Below are positions 54,541-64,000 of a stretch of DNA of 64,000 bases, in pieces (within the stretch, counting starts at the first letter, position 1; the number at the start of each line of letters is the position of its first letter). Origin of the DNA: Bacteroidales bacterium (GTDB lineage Bacteria > Bacteroidota > Bacteroidia > Bacteroidales > Prolixibacteraceae); NCBI GenBank assembly GCA_012719495.1, contig JAAYAG010000118.1:1-64000 (forward strand), read 5' to 3'. The notes below the pieces were generated by a model. That model had not been told where the DNA came from. It was given only the letters and a program-made list of their open reading frames with translations, and did not search any database. The position numbers and the translations under genes were made by a program.

Positions 54541-54655
54541 ATTTTACTGCTATTAAAAGTGGCACAAATTAAATTATTATAAAACCAATAATCAAAGTTT
54601 TTTGTCACCTTTTTCAACGGGTTATTTTAATGTTAATGCCTTATTTTTTAAAAAG

Positions 54656-56683
54656 TTATTTGATGTTGATTATCAATGCTCCATATTTTTTTAAATCGTA
54701 TTCGTTCGTCATCGGATCAATATATTTTTTGTATAAACTATGACTTTTCTGAATTTTTGTCCAATCAGTCGAAACTTTTTGTTCATCAGTATCGTATTTT
54801 ATACTCTGGTTTTCATTTTTCACGTCTTCTATATGTTGGTGTTGACAAATTTCAATTTTCAAATTTGCGTAGCTGATCGTAGCCTGTAACTTTTTTCCTG
54901 GAACAATGTGGTTATTTTCTAATGCGACAGGTTTTTGAGTTCGATAGTACATTGAAGCGGTTTCAAGTAGTTGCTGTGAAATTTTCTCTAAATCTTTCTC
55001 AGGTGAGTAGTAATAATGGTCTTTCCCATTGATTATACTTACCAGTGGTTCTGAATAGTTATTGTAGACAATAATTCGTCGTTGGGTAATACTTTCGAGG
55101 TCTTTGATCAACCCAACTGCTTGCAACAAAACTAAAGTGCATAGTACAAAAGCTAAGTTCCTGCCTTTTTTTGTGATAAAGAATGCTGAAATAGAAATGA
55201 TCAACAAATATAAAAATACTGATGTAATGAAAGTGAAGTATATTCCATCGATGACAGAGCCTGGCAGGTTCTCGATAAACTGAATACTGTGGTTTAGCAG
55301 GTAGGTTGTGTATTTTAGCAGAAATGCGAGAGCATGGCTTATTCCCGGAATAAACGATACAAAGAAAAAGGCCATACCTAAATATAGGATTATTGCGGCA
55401 GCAGGCACTACTATAATATTACTCAAAAGAAAATAACTCGGGAACTGATGAAAATAAAGAATACTAATTGGGGTAGTTCCCAGTTGTGCAGCAAGCGATA
55501 CTGTTATCAAATCCCACAAGTATTTGCTTGCTTTGTTTTTTGTAGTGATGAGAGCCGAGAATTTGGGCTGGAAAAAAACAATACTGGCTACGGCAAGATA
55601 GGAGAGTTGGAACCCTATATTGAATAGTGTTAATGGATTAATTAATAACAACAGGCAGGCCGATACTGCCAATGTGTTGTAGGTGTTGGTTCGTCGATTT
55701 AGATTATCGCCAATGACAAGAAACGAAAACATGCTTGCCGAGCGTAAGACCGAGGGCGATAACCCTGTAATGAAAGCATAAAACCAAAGTGAAAGCAGTA
55801 AAAACAGCACTTTGAATGGTTTAAGCGCTGGTTTTTTGTTCATTGGGCTAAATAGAAAGTTAAGTACTATGAATATTATACCAACATGCAGTCCTGATAC
55901 CGATAACACGTGCATGGCTCCTGAAGCTGCAAAAGAATTGCGCACTTCGTTCGAGATATAATTTGTATCGCCCAACGTAAGTGCCCCTAGTACTGCATAT
56001 TCATCGCCATCGATACCGGCTTCCCTGTACAGTTTCATTAGCTTTGTGCGTAGGTTTAGGGCAATGGTTTTTACACGGTACTGAACGATGCCTGTTTTTG
56101 TAACCGGTTCATAAACATAGGTTTGATAGCGTATTCCATTACGTTGACTATATTTTTTGAAATCGAATTCTCCTGGATTTTTTGAATTCGATATTTCGCG
56201 AAGTTGCGCCATGAAAATAATTTCGTCGCCTGGTTCAATTTTTGTATTCGAGATGGAGTCTGATACATAAAGTAATATCTTCTCTTTTTCCATTTCGAAA
56301 GTTGTGTTTGTCTTTGAGCATTCCAGGTTTACGGTATATTTCCAACGGTTGTTTGTCGACGGTGCTTTGTCTTGAACAATGCCTGCGTAAATGCCTTTTA
56401 GCACGGGATCTTTCTTAAATTGATTTTTCTTATATGAATATGTATATGAAATGCCAAGCCCAACAAAAGCAAGTACCAGCATAATGCTGATATAATAATC
56501 TCGGGATGGAGATTTTTTTAATAAAACAGATAAGATTACCAATAGGACACTTATTCCAAGGAGTATAAAGAGACTTGCCGATCCAATTACTTCAAATTGT
56601 TCCTCAAGAATAATTCCTACGATGAAAGCTAAGCTAAATCTCAGGAATGGGAAATAGTTAAATGCCGAAAGTTTGGGTTTCAT
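54656..56683 (-). CDS. comEC: ComEC/Rec2 family DNA uptake protein
   Basis: 675 aa from the ATG at 56683 (MKPKLSAF). An N-terminal ComEC DUF4131-like segment (about 20-210, with TM helices) is followed by the competence domain (about 220-510) with the signature SGAMHVLSVSGLHVGIIFI and STILRS-like GLSPSVLRSASMFSF. The C-terminal about 150 residues are poorly related to the metallo-beta-lactamase domain of longer ComEC, so this is the short form. It would translocate single-stranded DNA into the cytosol, but no other competence gene is in the window. Confidence 0.9.
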   Translation of the reverse strand: MKPKLSAFNYFPFLRFSLAFIVGIILEEQFEVIGSASLFILLGISVLLVILSVLLKKSPSRDYYISIMLVLAFVGLGISYTYSYKKNQFKKDPVLKGIYAGIVQDKAPSTNNRWKYTVNLECSKTNTTFEMEKEKILLYVSDSISNTKIEPGDEIIFMAQLREISNSKNPGEFDFKKYSQRNGIRYQTYVYEPVTKTGIVQYRVKTIALNLRTKLMKLYREAGIDGDEYAVLGALTLGDTNYISNEVRNSFAASGAMHVLSVSGLHVGIIFIVLNFLFSPMNKKPALKPFKVLFLLLSLWFYAFITGLSPSVLRSASMFSFLVIGDNLNRRTNTYNTLAVSACLLLLINPLTLFNIGFQLSYLAVASIVFFQPKFSALITTKNKASKYLWDLITVSLAAQLGTTPISILYFHQFPSYFLLSNIIVVPAAAIILYLGMAFFFVSFIPGISHALAFLLKYTTYLLNHSIQFIENLPGSVIDGIYFTFITSVFLYLLIISISAFFITKKGRNLAFVLCTLVLLQAVGLIKDLESITQRRIIVYNNYSEPLVSIINGKDHYYYSPEKDLEKISQQLLETASMYYRTQKPVALENNHIVPGKKLQATISYANLKIEICQHQHIEDVKNENQSIKYDTDEQKVSTDWTKIQKSHSLYKKYIDPMTNEYDLKKYGALIINIK

Positions 56684-56822
56684 ATCGGGTGTTATAACCA
56701 ATTGAAACACAAGATACAAAAAAAATAAAAATGCTTGCTGTCGAAAGTTTATTTTTACGGAAGGTCAACGTAATTTTATAGAAAGTGAGGCGTATAACTG
56801 TCATAAAGCAAAGTAGTTACAC

Positions 56823-58028
56823 TCAACATGCAGGTTGATCCGGAATTGAAAAACTTACTATTGTCCCTTTCCCAAGTGTGCTTTCGATCCATATTTTTCC
56901 GCTGTGTTTATCAACAAAATCCTTGCAGAGCATTAGCCCAAGGCCTGTTCCTGCTTCATTAGCAGTTCCTTTTGAAGAATTCGACGGATAAAAGCTAAAC
57001 AGCTTATCAATTACTTCCTGCTCTATTCCAACCCCATTATCCTCAACCTGAACAATTGTATTGCTGTCGATATGGGAGGCTGATATTTTGATTCTTCCTA
57101 GTTGGTTTGTAAATTTTATCGCATTCGAAATAAGGTTCCTTAAAATTGCTTTGAACATGTAGATGTCGATACTGGCTTGGTGCTCATCGGTTGAGTCGTA
57201 CTCTAATGTAATATTCTTGAATTGTGCAACAGGCTCAAGTATTTCTGTAACTTCTTTGATTATATCATCAATATTGGTAAAAACTGGCGAATAGGTAATC
57301 TTTTGCGATTGAACACTTGCCCATAACAACGTGTCTTCAAGTAAAGTGAATGTTTTCTGGGCAGTATTGTTAATCGAAGTTACAATCGTTTTAATTTCTT
57401 CAGGTGGAAGTTCCTGCAATTTTACCGACAACAATTCAGTAAGTCCAAGCAGACTGTTAAACGGACTTCGCAGATCATGTGCCAGAATAGAGATAAAGCG
57501 GTCTTTATCGGAATTTAGTTGGATTAGTTGTTTTTCGAAGTTCTTACGATCGGTGATGTCATGAAAGGTATAAATACGGCCATAATGAGTTCCATCAGCA
57601 CCAAAAACCGGCGATGAATAACGCTCCATCACAGTGCCATCAATCAGTTCAACCTCATCAAGCCGTTTCTCTTCGATGTGTTCCATCTGGTATTGAATTT
57701 CTGCAATAAACTTTTGCGGATCAACTGTCATATACATAATGTGCGCGACTTGTTTATGTCCACTAAGATCGGCCACAACTTCCTGTGGAATTTTCCATAA
57801 TTCAATAGTTCGTTGTGTTTGAAGTATCTTTTTCCCGCTTGGGTCAACAACAAGGAATCCGTCAAAAGTAGAATTGGCAATGCCTTCAAAAAACATCAAT
57901 CGTAAACGGAGTTCTTCTTCTGTGGCTTTATGGCTGTTTACTTCTTCTGTGTATTTCTTTTCTAAATCGAAATATTTCTGCTGCAAGTCTTTTAATTCAG
58001 CACTGAGTTCTTCACTCGTCTTTTTCAT
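56823..58028 (-). CDS. Soluble PAS-domain sensor histidine kinase
   Basis: 401 aa, no membrane helix. N-terminal coiled coil (about 1-40), PAS domain (about 45-165: NSTFDGFLVVDPSGK...HDITDRKNFE), HisKA with the phospho-His in ILAHDLRSPFNSLLG, and HATPase with NLISNAIKFT, VEDNGVGIE and GTGLGLMLCKDFV. The cognate regulator is not adjacent. The PAS domain has no recognised cofactor pocket from sequence alone. Confidence 0.92.
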   Translation of the reverse strand: MKKTSEELSAELKDLQQKYFDLEKKYTEEVNSHKATEEELRLRLMFFEGIANSTFDGFLVVDPSGKKILQTQRTIELWKIPQEVVADLSGHKQVAHIMYMTVDPQKFIAEIQYQMEHIEEKRLDEVELIDGTVMERYSSPVFGADGTHYGRIYTFHDITDRKNFEKQLIQLNSDKDRFISILAHDLRSPFNSLLGLTELLSVKLQELPPEEIKTIVTSINNTAQKTFTLLEDTLLWASVQSQKITYSPVFTNIDDIIKEVTEILEPVAQFKNITLEYDSTDEHQASIDIYMFKAILRNLISNAIKFTNQLGRIKISASHIDSNTIVQVEDNGVGIEQEVIDKLFSFYPSNSSKGTANEAGTGLGLMLCKDFVDKHSGKIWIESTLGKGTIVSFSIPDQPAC

Positions 58029-58197
58029 AGCAACCCATATAAATCAACAAAACTCAACCTTCATTTTTCTCAGGAATCAAATCCCTAACGACATATCTAA
58101 GGCTTGGATTTCTGATAAATCACAATTTACAAAAATGTTTTGTAATTAGTCAATATCCCTTTCTGTAGATTTTTAAGAAGATTGTACTTGCTGAATT

Positions 58198-58755
58198 TTA
58201 CTTTGGAAGCCGAACTCTGTATGCAATCTTGGCTGTTCCCTTGGAAATGGCAGCTAATTTGCTTTTCAACAATTTACGGCGCAAGGCTGAAATATAATCG
58301 ATAAATAAATGGCCATCTAGGTGGTCGTATTCATGTAAGATAATCCGCGCCGGATAGCCGTTGTATTTTTCGGTTTTTTGTTCCCAGTTTTCGTCTAAAT
58401 AGCTGATTATCACTTCTTCTTCGCGAAGTACTTCTTCATGGATATTGGGCAGGCTTAGGCAACCTTCTTCGAACGACCATGGCTCTCCTGATTTTTCAAT
58501 AATAACAGGGTTAATGAAAACCTTTTTGAAATCGGCCAATTCTGGTTCTTCTTCGCTTGCTGCAGGGCTTGCATCAACAATGAACAGCCTGATTGACAAA
58601 CCGATCTGTGGGGCGGCTAGTCCTACACCATCTGCATGATACATGGTTTCATACATGTTGGCAATAAGTTCGTCAAGTTTTTCGTAGTTTTTGTCGATGG
58701 GCTGTGCTACTTTACGAAGCAGCGGGTCTCCGTATACGGTTATAGGTAAAATCAT
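58198..58755 (-). CDS. def: Peptide deformylase
   Basis: 185 aa, normal length. Removes the formyl group from nascent N-terminal Met. Motifs 1-3 are GVGLAAPQIG, EEGCLSLP and HEYDHLDG, the metal ligands being Cys and the two His. It is followed 1 bp later on the same strand by the start-side neighbour ruvX, so both are co-transcribed, with ruvX first. Confidence 0.97.
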   Translation of the reverse strand: MILPITVYGDPLLRKVAQPIDKNYEKLDELIANMYETMYHADGVGLAAPQIGLSIRLFIVDASPAASEEEPELADFKKVFINPVIIEKSGEPWSFEEGCLSLPNIHEEVLREEEVIISYLDENWEQKTEKYNGYPARIILHEYDHLDGHLFIDYISALRRKLLKSKLAAISKGTAKIAYRVRLPK

Positions 58756-58756
58756 A

Positions 58757-59182
58757 TTAAAGGTTTAAATTTCTGCGTTGTTCCAAATAAAATTGTAAAA
58801 TAATGGTGGCGCTCACCGCATCGACCAAGGCTTTGTCTTGTCGCTGACTTTTTTTCAAGCCTGCATCGATCATGGTTTGGAACGCTATTTTCGATGTAAA
58901 ACGTTCATCGGCCAGTTCAAGTTTAATGTCAGGGAACTTTTTTTCGAATTGTTTTAAAAAAGGGTTAATGTAACGAATCGACTCAGAAGGTTGGTCATTC
59001 AAGGTTTTTGGATAGCCAACAACCACACAGTCAACCTTTTCCTTTGAAAAATAGTTGCTTAGAAAATCGAAGATTTCGTGGCTGCTCACAGTTGTCAACT
59101 TATTGGCAATAATTTGCAAAGGGTCGGTAACTGCCAGCCCCACACGTTTCCTTCCATAATCGATTGCTAAGATTCTTCCCAT
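58757..59182 (-). CDS. ruvX: Putative Holliday junction resolvase / pre-16S rRNA nuclease (YqgF)
   Basis: 141 aa RNase H-like fold. The acidic sites are seen in ILAIDYGRKRVGLAVTDP, VVGYPKTLNDQ, LADERFTS and KALVDAVSATIIL. Family members process the 5' end of 16S rRNA and were earlier proposed to be Holliday junction resolvases. First gene of a two-gene transcript with def. Confidence 0.93.
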   Translation of the reverse strand: MGRILAIDYGRKRVGLAVTDPLQIIANKLTTVSSHEIFDFLSNYFSKEKVDCVVVGYPKTLNDQPSESIRYINPFLKQFEKKFPDIKLELADERFTSKIAFQTMIDAGLKKSQRQDKALVDAVSATIILQFYLEQRRNLNL

Positions 59183-59570
59183 TTTCTGATAAACGGCACA
59201 AAGATAGTTGAAATATCTTTTTCTGAAAGCTGCAAATCACTGATTTTGCGATTGGTGGTATCGGTAGATTTTTTCTGACATTTTAGATGCCACATGTAGG
59301 TTCACAAGGGCTTCAATGAGCAACATCTCTACCTGAAAGAAAATCAGGTACTCCTCTTTATTACTTGAACAGATCAGGTTGATTATTAATTTATTTTGCT
59401 TTAATTTTAGGACAATGATAAAATATAATGAACTACATGAGTGAATAAAGTGCATTTTATGGATGAGATAGACCATGCAAAAAACACTGTATCATTTAAA
59501 TTGCATCAAAAAAAACTTAAATTGGAGACTATTGAATATTTCAGATTGAAGAAATAAATAGACAAAAAAA
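59183..59570. other. Divergent intergenic region between ruvX and the large PAS kinase
   Basis: 388 bp. The plus strand shows no gene. On the minus strand 59237-59476 is open (79 codons), but its first half is AT-rich with no recognisable product; its last 30 codons (EMLLIEALVNLHVASK...) look more protein-like. I cannot decide whether this is a decayed gene. No RNA gene was recognised. Confidence 0.3.
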
Positions 59571-62450
59571 ATGACCGGCAATAAACCAAGCTATCACAAT
59601 TTAGAACAACGGATTACATTATTAGAGCAAGAATTACGCGATAAGAATGAAAGACTTTTACTGTTGCAGGAAAAAAATAATGAAAGAGAACACAAAATAG
59701 AAGATATCACCTCAAACTTTGAGACCTTTTTCAATACAATCGATGATTTTCTGTTTGTTATTGATGAGCAGGGCAATATTTTACATTGCAACAAAACCGT
59801 TGAAAAACGACTGGGTTATACGGCCGACGAACTGAAAGGCAAATCTATCCTGAGCGTTCACCCCGAAGATCGAAGAAGCGAAACAGTCGCCGTTTCGGCT
59901 GATGTGATTGCCGGGAAATTAGCTTCTTTTCAGATACCGCTGGTTACAAAACAAGGTAATCAAATATGTGTTGAAACGCGCGCAAGTAGTGGTTGCTGGA
60001 ACGGGAAACCTGCATTTTTTGGAGTTTCAAAAGACATCAGCAAACTGAAACTTTCCGAAGAGAAATTTGCCACCTTGTTTAGGTCAAGCCCCGATACTAT
60101 TATGCTTTCACGTTTATCCGATGGTGAAATCATCGAAGTAAACGACAGCGCATCCATAAATTTAGGTTATTCCAAAGAGGAGCTCATTGGCAAATCAACA
60201 TTGCAACTCAATATTTGGGTAAACCCCGAAGATCGGAAACAATATGTCGAACTTCTGACTAAAAACCATCGGGTAAAAAATTTTGAAGTTAAATTCAAAA
60301 TGAAATCTGGCGAAATAAAAGTTGGATTGATATCCAGTGAAATTATACAATTGTTCAATGATTTTTATCATTTAAGTATCACACGCGATATTACCGACCG
60401 GAAAAAAGCAGAAGAGGAAATTATCAAAAAAAACGCAGAATATTATACACTCAACGCAGAGTTGACCGAAAGCCTTGAACGTATTCAGCGTATAAACACC
60501 CAACATGAAAAGGCTAAAGAAATAGCTGAAGAAAATGAGCGAAAATTTTCAATAGCATTTCATAATAGTCTGAGCATAAGTCTGATCTCCAATATTGATA
60601 CAGGTGAAATTCTGGAAGCGAACGACGCGAGTGAACAGATTGGTGGTTTTTCGAGGACTGAACTAATCGGGAATTCTGTTATTAATTTGAATCTCTGGAT
60701 GATTGATGGTGATAGGGATAAGTTTATTGAAATATTGGTCCGGGATAAAAAAGTGCTGAATTTCGAATCAAAATTCAGAAAAAAGAACGGAGAAGCCTTT
60801 ATAGGTCTTATTTCTGGTCAAATGATCCAAATTCAAAACCAGAATTGTCTTCTTAGCATAATTCATGATATTACAGACAGAAAGAATGTTGAAAAAGAGC
60901 TATTAAAGGCAAAAGAAAATGCGGAAGAGAGCGAAGAAAAATTCAAAAACCTTTATGATTCACTCTCTATTTCCTATCTAACACTTAAAGACGGCGTTTG
61001 CATCGAATGCAATGAAGCTACTTTAGCCATCTATGGAGTTAACAGCAAAGATGATGTTATTGGAAAATCACCAATCGATTTTTCTCCCGAATTTCAACTA
61101 AATCATCTAAGATCTTCGGAAGAGGCGAAGCGGCACAATCAAACAGCGATTGAAGAAGGTTTTCACTCCTTTGAATGGCTGGCTCAGCGAAAAGACAAAG
61201 AAGAGTTCTTAGCCGAAGTTTCGCTGAAAAGATACTATTACAAAAACGAATTATATATCCAGTGCCTTACAACAGATATTACCGAACGGAAGAGGATTGA
61301 AAATGAACTAATTGCAGCCAAAGAAAAAGCAGAAGAAAGCGAACAAAAATATAAAGGCCTTTTTGTAAATATGATGAATGCATTTGGCTTGCACGAAATG
61401 GTATTTAATGAAAAAGGCGAACCCATTGATTATGTTTTTTTAGAAGTGAACCCTATTTGGGAAAAGGTTGTTGGAATAAAAGCCGGTAATGTCATTGGTA
61501 AAAGAATACTGGAAATAATGCCCAATATTGAACAGAATTGGATAGACAGGTATGGGAGAATTGTTTTAACAGGAATTTCAGAAGAATTTGTTGATTACAA
61601 TGCTGGAACTCAAAAATATTATAATGTATTTGCATATAAACATGAAGGCAACAAATTTGCAGTTGTTTTTAATGATATTACGGATAAAAAACAGTTTGAA
61701 CAGGAACTTATTGTAGCCAAAGAAAAAGCCGAAGAAAGCGACCGGTTAAAAACCGCCTTCTTACATAACATGTCGCACGAAATTAGAACCCCACTGAACG
61801 CTATTTCGGGTTTTACCGGTTTGCTCAACGATCCCGACATTACCGAAGAAGAGATGAACAGTTATATTCAAATCATTCAGAACAGCAGCTCTCAGTTAAT
61901 CTCTATTGTTTCCGATATCCTGACCATTTCATCACTCGAAACCAAACAAGAACCAATTTCTATTTCGAATGTCTGTATAAATGAACTATTTGCAGAGCTT
62001 CAAGCAATCTTTATTCAGCAGGCAAAAAACAAAAATATTTCTCTGATTGTAGAGCAACAATTAGACAACGAACAATCAACAATCTATACCGATAGAACAA
62101 AGCTTACCCAAATTTTATCGAATTTACTATCGAATGCATTAAAATTTACAACCGGAGGTTTAATTGAATTTGGCTATAACTTGAAAACCAGCGTTGAACC
62201 CTTTGAAATTGAGTTCTATGTAAAGGACAGTGGAATAGGAATAAATCCTGAATTTCATACAAAGATATTTGAACGATTCCGTCAAGCCAATAAATCAATA
62301 AACAAAATCTATGGAGGAACAGGTTTAGGTTTGGCCATTTCAAAAGCCTTTGTTGAATTGTTGGGCGGGAAAATCTGGGTTAAATCGGAATTAGAAAAAG
62401 GCGCAACCTTTTATTTTACACTCCCATACAACCCCAGCCTTAGGAATTAA
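59571..62450 (+). CDS. Large soluble multi-PAS hybrid-free sensor histidine kinase
   Basis: 959 aa without membrane helices. An N-terminal coiled coil leads into five or so PAS domains (about 50-165, 165-285, 325-440, 460-575, 590-710), each closing in a DIT-DRK or DIT-ERK motif. The second and third (VNDSASINLGYSKEELIGKS, NDASEQIGGFSRTELIGNS) are alike, implying internal duplication. HisKA has the phospho-His in FLHNMSHEIRTPLNAISGFTG (listed at about 732), and HATPase has NLLSNALKFTTG, KDSGIGINPE and GTGLGLAISKAFV. No receiver domain is fused, and no response regulator is adjacent. It senses something in the cytosol; the ligand is unknown. Confidence 0.9.
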   Translation: MTGNKPSYHNLEQRITLLEQELRDKNERLLLLQEKNNEREHKIEDITSNFETFFNTIDDFLFVIDEQGNILHCNKTVEKRLGYTADELKGKSILSVHPEDRRSETVAVSADVIAGKLASFQIPLVTKQGNQICVETRASSGCWNGKPAFFGVSKDISKLKLSEEKFATLFRSSPDTIMLSRLSDGEIIEVNDSASINLGYSKEELIGKSTLQLNIWVNPEDRKQYVELLTKNHRVKNFEVKFKMKSGEIKVGLISSEIIQLFNDFYHLSITRDITDRKKAEEEIIKKNAEYYTLNAELTESLERIQRINTQHEKAKEIAEENERKFSIAFHNSLSISLISNIDTGEILEANDASEQIGGFSRTELIGNSVINLNLWMIDGDRDKFIEILVRDKKVLNFESKFRKKNGEAFIGLISGQMIQIQNQNCLLSIIHDITDRKNVEKELLKAKENAEESEEKFKNLYDSLSISYLTLKDGVCIECNEATLAIYGVNSKDDVIGKSPIDFSPEFQLNHLRSSEEAKRHNQTAIEEGFHSFEWLAQRKDKEEFLAEVSLKRYYYKNELYIQCLTTDITERKRIENELIAAKEKAEESEQKYKGLFVNMMNAFGLHEMVFNEKGEPIDYVFLEVNPIWEKVVGIKAGNVIGKRILEIMPNIEQNWIDRYGRIVLTGISEEFVDYNAGTQKYYNVFAYKHEGNKFAVVFNDITDKKQFEQELIVAKEKAEESDRLKTAFLHNMSHEIRTPLNAISGFTGLLNDPDITEEEMNSYIQIIQNSSSQLISIVSDILTISSLETKQEPISISNVCINELFAELQAIFIQQAKNKNISLIVEQQLDNEQSTIYTDRTKLTQILSNLLSNALKFTTGGLIEFGYNLKTSVEPFEIEFYVKDSGIGINPEFHTKIFERFRQANKSINKIYGGTGLGLAISKAFVELLGGKIWVKSELEKGATFYFTLPYNPSLRN

Positions 62451-62473
62451 CCCAATAATTGACAGTTATTGAT

Positions 62474-62505
62474 AAAAAAACCGCCACACTTTTGGTGTAG
62501 CGGTT
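62474..62505 (-). terminator. Terminator between the PAS kinase and rpoD
   Basis: Stem AACCGC-c-ACAC / GTGT-a-GCGGTT (62479-62489 with 62495-62505) with one mismatch; on the minus strand it is followed by seven T, so it ends rpoD; it may also help end the plus-strand kinase. Confidence 0.8.
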
Positions 62506-62526
62506 CAGTTTTATCTTAAGATGAAT

Positions 62527-63387
62527 CTATCCAAGATACGATTTTAACAATTTACTACGCGACGTGTGTCTCAACCTTCGTATTGCCTTCTCTTTGATTT
62601 GGCGCACGCGTTCACGGGTCAACCCGAAACGTTCGCCAATTTCTTCAAGAGTCATTTCCTGACATCCAATGCCAAAGAAAAGCCTGATGATATCACTTTC
62701 GCGTTCAGTAAGGGTTGCTAAAGCCCTGTCGATTTCGCGAGACAGCGATTCCATTATCAGTTTTTTGTCGGCATTTGGAGAATCGGTGTTGGGAAGAACA
62801 TCAAGCAAGCTGTTGTCCTCACCATCGACAAAGGGGGCGTCAACAGAAATGTGACGGCCCGACACTTTAAGAGTATCGGCCACTTTGTCGGCAGGGAGTT
62901 CGAGGGTGTCGGCCAGTTCTTCGGGCGATGGTTTGCGTTCGTGTTCTTGTTCAAACTTTGAGAATGCCTTGTTGATTTTGTTCAACGAACCTACTTGGTT
63001 CAGCGGCAAACGTACGATACGCGACTGTTCAGCCAACGCCTGGAGAATGGACTGGCGAATCCACCATACAGCATACGAGATGAATTTAAAACCACGGGTT
63101 TCGTCGAATTTTTCTGCAGCTTTTATCAAACCTAAATTGCCTTCATTAATGAGGTCGGGTAGGCTTAAGCCTTGGTTTTGATATTGTTTTGCTACAGAAA
63201 CCACGAAACGAAGGTTGGCTCGGGTCAACTTCTCTAAAGCGGCGTGATCGCCCTTCTTGATTCGTTGAGCCAATTCAACTTCTTCTTCTACGGTTATCAA
63301 TTCTTCCTTACCAATTTCCTGCAAATACTTGTCGAGTGAAGCACTTTCACGGTTGGTAATAGATTTTGTAATCTTTAATTGTCTCAT
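62527..63387 (-). CDS. rpoD: Primary sigma factor RpoD/SigA
   Basis: 286 aa, the short primary sigma of Bacteroidota (it lacks most of region 1.1). Region 2: [57 protein letters not shown]; region 3 from VRLPLNQVG; region 4 [31 protein letters not shown]. The start follows AAGGAG, one of few Shine-Dalgarno sites here. A full consensus promoter lies upstream. It directs transcription of the TTTG/TAnnTTTG promoters found across the window. Confidence 0.98.
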   Translation of the reverse strand: MRQLKITKSITNRESASLDKYLQEIGKEELITVEEEVELAQRIKKGDHAALEKLTRANLRFVVSVAKQYQNQGLSLPDLINEGNLGLIKAAEKFDETRGFKFISYAVWWIRQSILQALAEQSRIVRLPLNQVGSLNKINKAFSKFEQEHERKPSPEELADTLELPADKVADTLKVSGRHISVDAPFVDGEDNSLLDVLPNTDSPNADKKLIMESLSREIDRALATLTERESDIIRLFFGIGCQEMTLEEIGERFGLTRERVRQIKEKAIRRLRHTSRSKLLKSYLG

Positions 63388-63409
63388 GTGCTCTCCTTGA
63401 AAAAACGCG

Positions 63410-63441
63410 CAAATATATAACTTTCAACTTACTTATTCAAA
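63410..63441 (-). promoter_or_regulatory. Promoter of rpoD
   Basis: On the minus strand TTTG (63438-63441), 20-nt spacer, TATATTTG (63410-63417): a close match to the phylum consensus. The -7 box ends 22 bp before the rpoD ATG. Confidence 0.7.
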
Positions 63442-63477
63442 TCTATTACTAATAGACAAGGAGAACCCCCATTTTGT

Positions 63478-64000
63478 TTATTCCAATCCAAAAACATAAT
63501 AGGCTGTTTCTCCGTTTGGATAAATTCCTTCAATGAGCACTCCACCACTCGACTGCTTAAGTATTTGCCTGAAATCGTCGATAGTATTGACTTTGTTCTT
63601 GTTAACCCTTACAATAATAAAATCTTCACTTATCCCGGCATCTTTAAGTTTTCCTTTTCCAATTTTACTCACTTTTAGCCCATTGCTGATATTCAGCTTA
63701 CTTTTTATGTTTTCATCGGCTTTTTCAAGGTCGGCACCTAGCACTGTGAAATTATCTTTAACAATTCCTGTTCCTCCGTTAGGGTTGCGTAAAGTTACCT
63801 TGATTATTTTATCCGATCGGTCACGTTTTACTTTTATATCAACTACATCACCGGGGCGGTGTTTGCCAATTTGCTCCTGTAGTTCAGTCGATGTGTTTAC
63901 TGTTGTGTTGTTGATTGCGATGATTACATCGCCGGGTTTAATGCCACCAGCTTTTGCTGCGCCATCGTCTGTAACCCCGTCGACATATACTCCGGCTATA
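63478..64000 (-). CDS. Do-family serine protease (HtrA/DegQ), C-terminal part only
   Basis: The frame is open to the window edge, so only the last 173 residues are seen. They hold the end of PDZ1 (VTDDGAAKAGGIKPGDVIIAI near the edge, then the GKHRPGDVVDIKVKR turn) and PDZ2 (LKVSKIGKGKLKDAGISED, FIIVRVNKNKVNTIDDF), closing with NGETAYYVFGLE. The catalytic domain lies beyond the window. Such proteases guard periplasmic protein quality. It is probably transcribed with its own promoter. Confidence 0.85.
   Translation of the reverse strand, partial: IAGVYVDGVTDDGAAKAGGIKPGDVIIAINNTTVNTSTELQEQIGKHRPGDVVDIKVKRDRSDKIIKVTLRNPNGGTGIVKDNFTVLGADLEKADENIKSKLNISNGLKVSKIGKGKLKDAGISEDFIIVRVNKNKVNTIDDFRQILKQSSGGVLIEGIYPNGETAYYVFGLE

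Noticed and set aside
59237-59476. 79-codon open frame on the minus strand between ruvX and the PAS kinase
   Set aside because: The first half is AT-rich without protein-like pattern; only the last 30 codons look plausible. No family or start context, so not called a gene.

Overview
The window looks like a chromosomal segment of a Bacteroidota bacterium, most likely order Bacteroidales or Marinilabiliales. The evidence is: a type IX secretion (T9SS) C-terminal sorting domain; promoters of the Bacteroidota type (TTTG, about 18-20 nt, TAnnTTTG); almost no Shine-Dalgarno sites; a short (286 aa) primary sigma factor; the gene order bamD-rpoZ-coaBC-DUF4835-recN; a K+-dependent membrane pyrophosphatase; one-step meso-diaminopimelate dehydrogenase; and NspC-type polyamine synthesis. 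The membrane pyrophosphatase and the GGGtGRT/NifU-like pair fit an anaerobic or fermentative life. No phage, insertion sequence, integron or CRISPR array was seen.

Layout. 0-5 kb: GGGtGRT protein with its NifU-like partner, enolase, a secreted SGNH esterase. 5-9.3 kb: Ddh, a GH43 glycosidase lipoprotein, an ATP-cone/restriction-nuclease fusion. 9.4-13.5 kb: DUF6913-dapA-nspC and a DUF2130 coiled-coil protein. 13.5-17.6 kb: YdcF, DUF554, MscS, an AmgK-type sugar kinase fused to a RapZ C-terminal domain, and a 42-aa zinc-ribbon protein overlapping its end. 17.9-25.2 kb: 5'-nucleotidase, HppA, a tyrosine phosphatase, a PH-like/YIP1/DUF2089 membrane operon ending at a decayed phosphatase tail, MgtC. 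25.2-30.4 kb: the bamD-rpoZ-coaBC-DUF4835-recN operon, with coaBC split by a frameshift in a ten-A run. 30.5-40.2 kb: an alpha-oxoamine synthase (candidate serine palmitoyltransferase), TetR with its operator, a 7TM regulator that has lost its DNA-binding domain, RsgA, DoxX, GNAT, DUF2807, an outer-membrane protein, an AlkD-like protein, DUF190. 40.2-50.7 kb: an envelope/secretome region with two outer-membrane-protein plus lipoprotein-hydrolase pairs, an OmpA-family protein and a 1320-aa T9SS-secreted C10 protease. 50.9-64 kb: tRNA-Pro, Sua5, TrkH/TrkA, ComEC, two soluble PAS histidine kinases, Def, RuvX, RpoD and the start of the window-truncated HtrA protease.

Most of the window is housekeeping or envelope biology. 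The unusual parts are signs of recent rearrangement (coaBC frameshift, chimeric 7TM gene, phosphatase tail with a perfect 34-bp repeat, a possible ABC permease tail) and a few poorly described modules (ATP-cone nuclease, paired OMP/lipoprotein hydrolases, kinase-RapZ fusion with a tiny zinc protein). I found no clear-cut new defence system; the ATP-cone nuclease is the closest candidate.
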